A stretch of 64,000 nucleotides of DNA from positions 250,001 through 314,000 of the forward strand of contig JAQFVV010006709.1 of assembly GCA_028023455.1 (NCBI GenBank). Reading direction: 5' to 3'. This DNA is from Epiperipatus broadwayi. Lineage: Eukaryota > Onychophora > Udeonychophora > Euonychophora > Peripatidae. Made by a program: the position numbers and the translations under genes. This document shows, piece by piece, positions 60,586 to 64,000 of this stretch. A model generated the notes under the pieces. That model was not told where the DNA came from. It saw only the letters and a program-made list of their open reading frames with translations, and did not search any database. The first letter of the stretch is position 1; the number at the start of each line of letters is the position of its first letter.

Positions 60586-61751
60586 ATGGAAGGAGAGCAA
60601 ATAGATAAAGAGTTGACTGAGAATAGCAATGCACCTTCAACAACCTCTAGTGAGCAAGAGATCACTTCAAAAATCCAGTTAAGAGAAAAGACTGCAACCA
60701 TCAAAGCAGGAAGGCAACTCAAGATGATCACGATGATCGAAAGATTTTGTATACACTTCTCAGAAAAATGAAAGAAGATAGAAAGTTAATGCTTATGATG
60801 ATGGAGAGAATTTTAAGACTTGAGGAAAAGCAAGGCATCCAAACGAACCCAAACCCAGAGATTGTAAAGCACCATCAAGCAATAAACACTTACAAAGCCT
60901 CAAGAGGAGATGAAGATGCTCAGACCACACTCAAAAGAGTCATGGTTAGGAGAAGAGGAGATGAGAGTGGAGAAGAGAAATCAAGCCAGGAAACAGTTGA
61001 AGAAGCTGATTTAAATGCAGAAATGGAAAAAGATGACAAGGTCACAATACTAAGAGTAGATAAAGATACCATTAGTAAAATGAAAACAAAGATAGAAATT
61101 GGACGGATGATGAATCCCGAACTGAGTCTGATGAATTTACAGAGACCACCCCTTATATCCTGTATAAAGATTCAAATTTTCAAGGGAAACCCAGGAGAGA
61201 ACCCCATAGCTCATCTAGATAGCATTAAAGAATTTTTTTGTCTACATTCAGTTGCAAAGAAGGAAAAGATTTTATTAGCCAGCTATTATTTAAGAGAGGC
61301 TGCCAAGGCATGGTGGAAGTTACTAAAACACCCACCTACCATGATCCAAGGGTATGAGAATGCCATATTGAAGAAATACTGGAGTGAAGAAAGGCAGGAG
61401 GGTATTTTACACAGATTAAGCACCCAGAGGTATCAAGAAGACTGCAGGCAGAGATATGCAGCCTACTTCATCCAACAAGTGACCACATTCAAATCCCTCA
61501 TGGCATTTAAATACAATAATCAACACATCATCCAGACAATAAGGCATAATTTACCCCCATGGATTCAAAGAATCATGCTTGGAATGTGCCCAATGTCACT
61601 AGAAAAGGCCATAGAATTATTGACTGCAATAGACTATGGGAACTTGACACCAACAAGAAAGGACCAAGACTATGACCACCATCAAAATTTAAATCCTATG
61701 GGCCATGAGACCCAGGGAAACAATAGGGCAACTATTAAGTGTAGGGACTGA
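60586..61751 (+). pseudogene. Gag-like protein of LTR retrotransposon, frameshifted, zinc knuckle lost
   Basis: Gag forms the particle that packages element RNA. ATG 60,586 (AAAAAATGG context) opens a 62-codon frame ending at 60,771. A second frame, open from 60,654, carries on to 61,751, so one shift near 60,700-60,725 is needed to join them. The second frame is Lys/Glu/Met-rich and coiled-coil-like at first (LRKMKEDRKLMLMMMERIL), then has a retrotransposon-gag domain: IQIFKGNPGENPIAHLDSI, YYLREAAKAWWKLL, YENAILKKYW, ILHRLSTQRYQ and YAAYFIQQVTTF. It ends KCRD-stop, exactly where a CCHC knuckle would begin with C-x2-C. No protease, RT, RNase H or integrase follows in the 264 bases before the right LTR, so the element is gag-only or deleted. 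Confidence 0.72.
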
Positions 61752-62015
61752 TATATATATATAGGTGACAGACTGACACAACCATAGAGACAATGAGACC
61801 CAATTTAATGGACTTATTTTAGTAAGAGCTAGTATAATATTAAACATGATCATAATGAGACATGTATAATTTTGTGTTTTTGTACAGATGATAGATAGTA
61901 TTTATGCTCATACTGTTCTTCCAGAGTCTACCAATTAATCAAGTAAACTTATGTGAATGTATCAAATATAAGTAAAGAGATTTTTTTTCATTGTTTTTTT
62001 TTAAGTGGAAAAAAA
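61752..62015 (+). other. Short 3' internal region ending in polypurine tract
   Basis: There is no coding sequence. The last bases AAGTGGAAAAAAA (62,003-62,015) form a near-perfect polypurine tract immediately before the TG of the right repeat, which is the position of the plus-strand primer in LTR elements. Confidence 0.6.
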
Positions 62016-64000
62016 TGAAGCAGTCAGATCTGAGTTTGATCCTAGCTTCATAATATCTCACATGTAGCCCACTTCACACCCTAGTACTAACCATGAATTT
62101 CCAAATTTCATTGGGGCTTTATACGTTCATACATGCTAGTTTCCTTAAAAAATAGTATTATATAAACATGTGTTAAAACTAACTAGTTTAATATTTAAAC
62201 TAATCAATGTCATTAATAAATTCATGATAAAATTATTCATGAATTTATATATATTATAACTGCATGGATTGTGCATATATATTTATAAATATTTAAATAT
62301 ATATATTCGTTATAAAGTTTCATTGCATTGGGAATGTTTTATTTTACTTTTAAACAGTTTGTTCAAATTTTAGTGATTAAAAGCTACATTCTTTCGATAA
62401 GCTTTCAGATTGTCCTTTTCCAAAGACAATGGGGAAAGTTTTATTAATTAGCAAAAAGATAATAATTTAAAATGTAAGGATGGTTCCTAATTAAAATCGT
62501 TTTTTAGATTTATAAATTCATTTTCTAATTAGAAAATGAATTCAAAGTTAATGAGTTTGAAAGCCTTATCGAATGAATGTATCTAAAATCAATTAGCAAA
62601 ATTTGTAATTTTGATAATGCAAGAAGCATTAGCCTGAAGGCATCTAGAATAGGCGGGAACACTGAGGACAGTATAAATAGCCTGGAAAAGTTTGGAGAGG
62701 GAGAAGCCATATTTGTTTTAAAAGAAGTGCTACTAAAATCTAGTGCATCTTTAAATTATAAATCTATATAGTGTCTCCATCATGGTGAGGGGCTAACTTT
62801 GGGAATCTGACCACTGGGCCCAAAGTCCCCAGAAGATCTTCAAAGAAGCTGCTAAATTTAAGCCTTTCTGCACCAATCATACTGTCAATACCTGAAAGAA
62901 TCAATCAAAATGCTATTCAACTAATTCACAAAATGTGCACTTATGTTTCAACCAAATCGGACTCTGCCATAATAAACTAAGGAATCAACCACGAAGGAAC
63001 GGTAATATCTTTCTTGAAACCGCAACTTTCTGGCCAGTTTCCGAACTTTATTTTATACCACCTTTTAAATTATCTGCTGTAAAATTTTCTTTTTATTAAT
63101 GCTATCTTAAATTATGTAGTAATTCTCTATCTATCTCTAGTCTTTAAATTTGATCTCTGTTAACTTTCATTTCTTATGATGGCAGTTCATTTCACTAACT
63201 GTATTATATATATTTATTGAGTAATTATTAATGTCATTTATTTTTTATTATATGCTGATAAAACTTCAACTCGATAATAATCTCTTTCCTTAAAATTCCC
63301 TCATGAAAATAATCTAATATTAAGTTATAGTAATTCTTGCCCACTAGAACTAATTTAATACAGTTCTATTAATTATCGAGTTGAAGGATTTATTAAATGT
63401 TGCTATTTTCATTAATGGCTAATAATAAATTATTAGCCCAGTTTCTAACCTCTTTTATCTAGTTTACAGATATTTATTTATTCATATCCATAATCTTCTA
63501 ATATTTTTCAAAAAGGTCAATAAAGAAAAGTAAATGAATATATTCTAATTCAAATTTTATACTTTCTATTAATATTCAGAGAGGGTATGATATTTAGGGT
63601 ATAATTCATATAATTTTTTAATTGTATTAATTATTTTTTAGTTAAAGCTTGTTTGACTTTAATTCCAATGATCAGGTCATCACATAGAGCATTCTTTATA
63701 TAAAATGGGTTTTATTAATTAGACTCGATGATTATCAAGTCATCATTTTTGAATGTTGCTGGCACAAGCCAACTCCTGCTTCGTAGGCTTGTCCTCAGTG
63801 ATATTATTATTATTACTTTAATTCAATAGGAAGAAAGCACTTCCTCCCTCGTTCGTATTACATTGGAACACCAGAGGTTTGTGGCTATGACCCAGCCTGG
63901 CTTTCCCTGTGTTCCATGTCTCATTGATAGGGCAGAAAGACTTGTAAAACACAAGCTGCCCTCCTACTTAAATCACTGACAAGCCATTATCTTTCATATT
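62016..64000 (+). mobile_element. Right long terminal repeat (runs off window)
   Basis: It starts TGAAGCAGTCAGATC directly after the polypurine tract and aligns with 56,139-58,128 to the window edge. Differences from the left copy are scattered point changes and small indels, for example TCTATT-GTC indels near 63,455 and a 3-base repeat change near 63,803. The coding-like frame here is open from 62,577 to 62,771 (62,532 if a TGA at 62,574 is ignored), and a second open segment runs to 62,980. Confidence 0.6.

Noticed and set aside
1-64000. CRISPR arrays, bacterial operons, rRNA genes, telomeric repeats
   Set aside because: None was seen. The tandem repeats lack regular unique spacers, and no rRNA or TTAGGG-type arrays are present.

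Overview
The window is an AT-rich (roughly 70% or more A+T by eye), gene-poor stretch of an animal nuclear genome. The evidence is one C2H2 zinc-finger gene with TGEKPF-type linkers, RTE-clade and Penelope-like retroelements, a hAT-type transposon end, a TA-flanked inverted-repeat element and LTR elements. No bacterial operon, CRISPR array, rRNA or convincing tRNA gene was seen. An invertebrate is the best guess. I cannot name a phylum from sequence alone.

Layout. 1-343: right end of a hAT-like transposon. 344 to about 16,809: a giant inverted repeat. Its arms (344-2,560 and 13,930-16,809) align in opposite orientation over about 2 kb around a loop of about 11.4 kb. Each arm carries its own later insertions: a 357-bp solo LTR in the left arm, and a 648-bp solo LTR plus a 220-bp insert in the right arm. 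The loop holds a nearly full-length but broken RTE retrotransposon (5,565-8,805) and a 966-bp TA-flanked inverted-repeat element (10,486-11,451). 16,810-17,830 is a second, very decayed RTE copy on the minus strand, and 18,960-20,560 is decayed coiled-coil-like coding sequence, also minus strand. 24,752-25,888 and 41,523-42,605 are two diverged direct copies of an unnamed repeat of about 1.1 kb. The second copy holds a 138-codon open frame. 30,121-31,885 is the only host-like gene: an 11-finger C2H2 protein followed by a graveyard of decayed fingers. 39,735-41,510 is a third RTE copy (minus), and 42,800-44,760 is a broken Penelope-like element with reverse transcriptase and GIY-YIG remnants. 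44,761-56,138 is mostly anonymous AT-rich DNA with tandem repeats, a 500-bp polypyrimidine satellite and poly-C tracts. 56,139 to the window end looks like an LTR retrotransposon with LTRs of at least 2 kb, a 2.4-kb leader with a 67-bp tandem repeat, a gag-only coding region and a polypurine tract.

Apart from the zinc-finger gene, nearly everything recognisable is mobile DNA in successive stages of decay. The paired arms and paired repeats are useful because each copy acts as an empty-site control for insertions in the other. The most interesting items are the nested inverted repeat with mirrored CTCF-like motifs, the gag-only LTR element whose repeats carry coding-like segments, the zinc-finger array decaying from its 3' end, the structured leader shared by two RTE copies, and the long open frame in the unnamed repeat.
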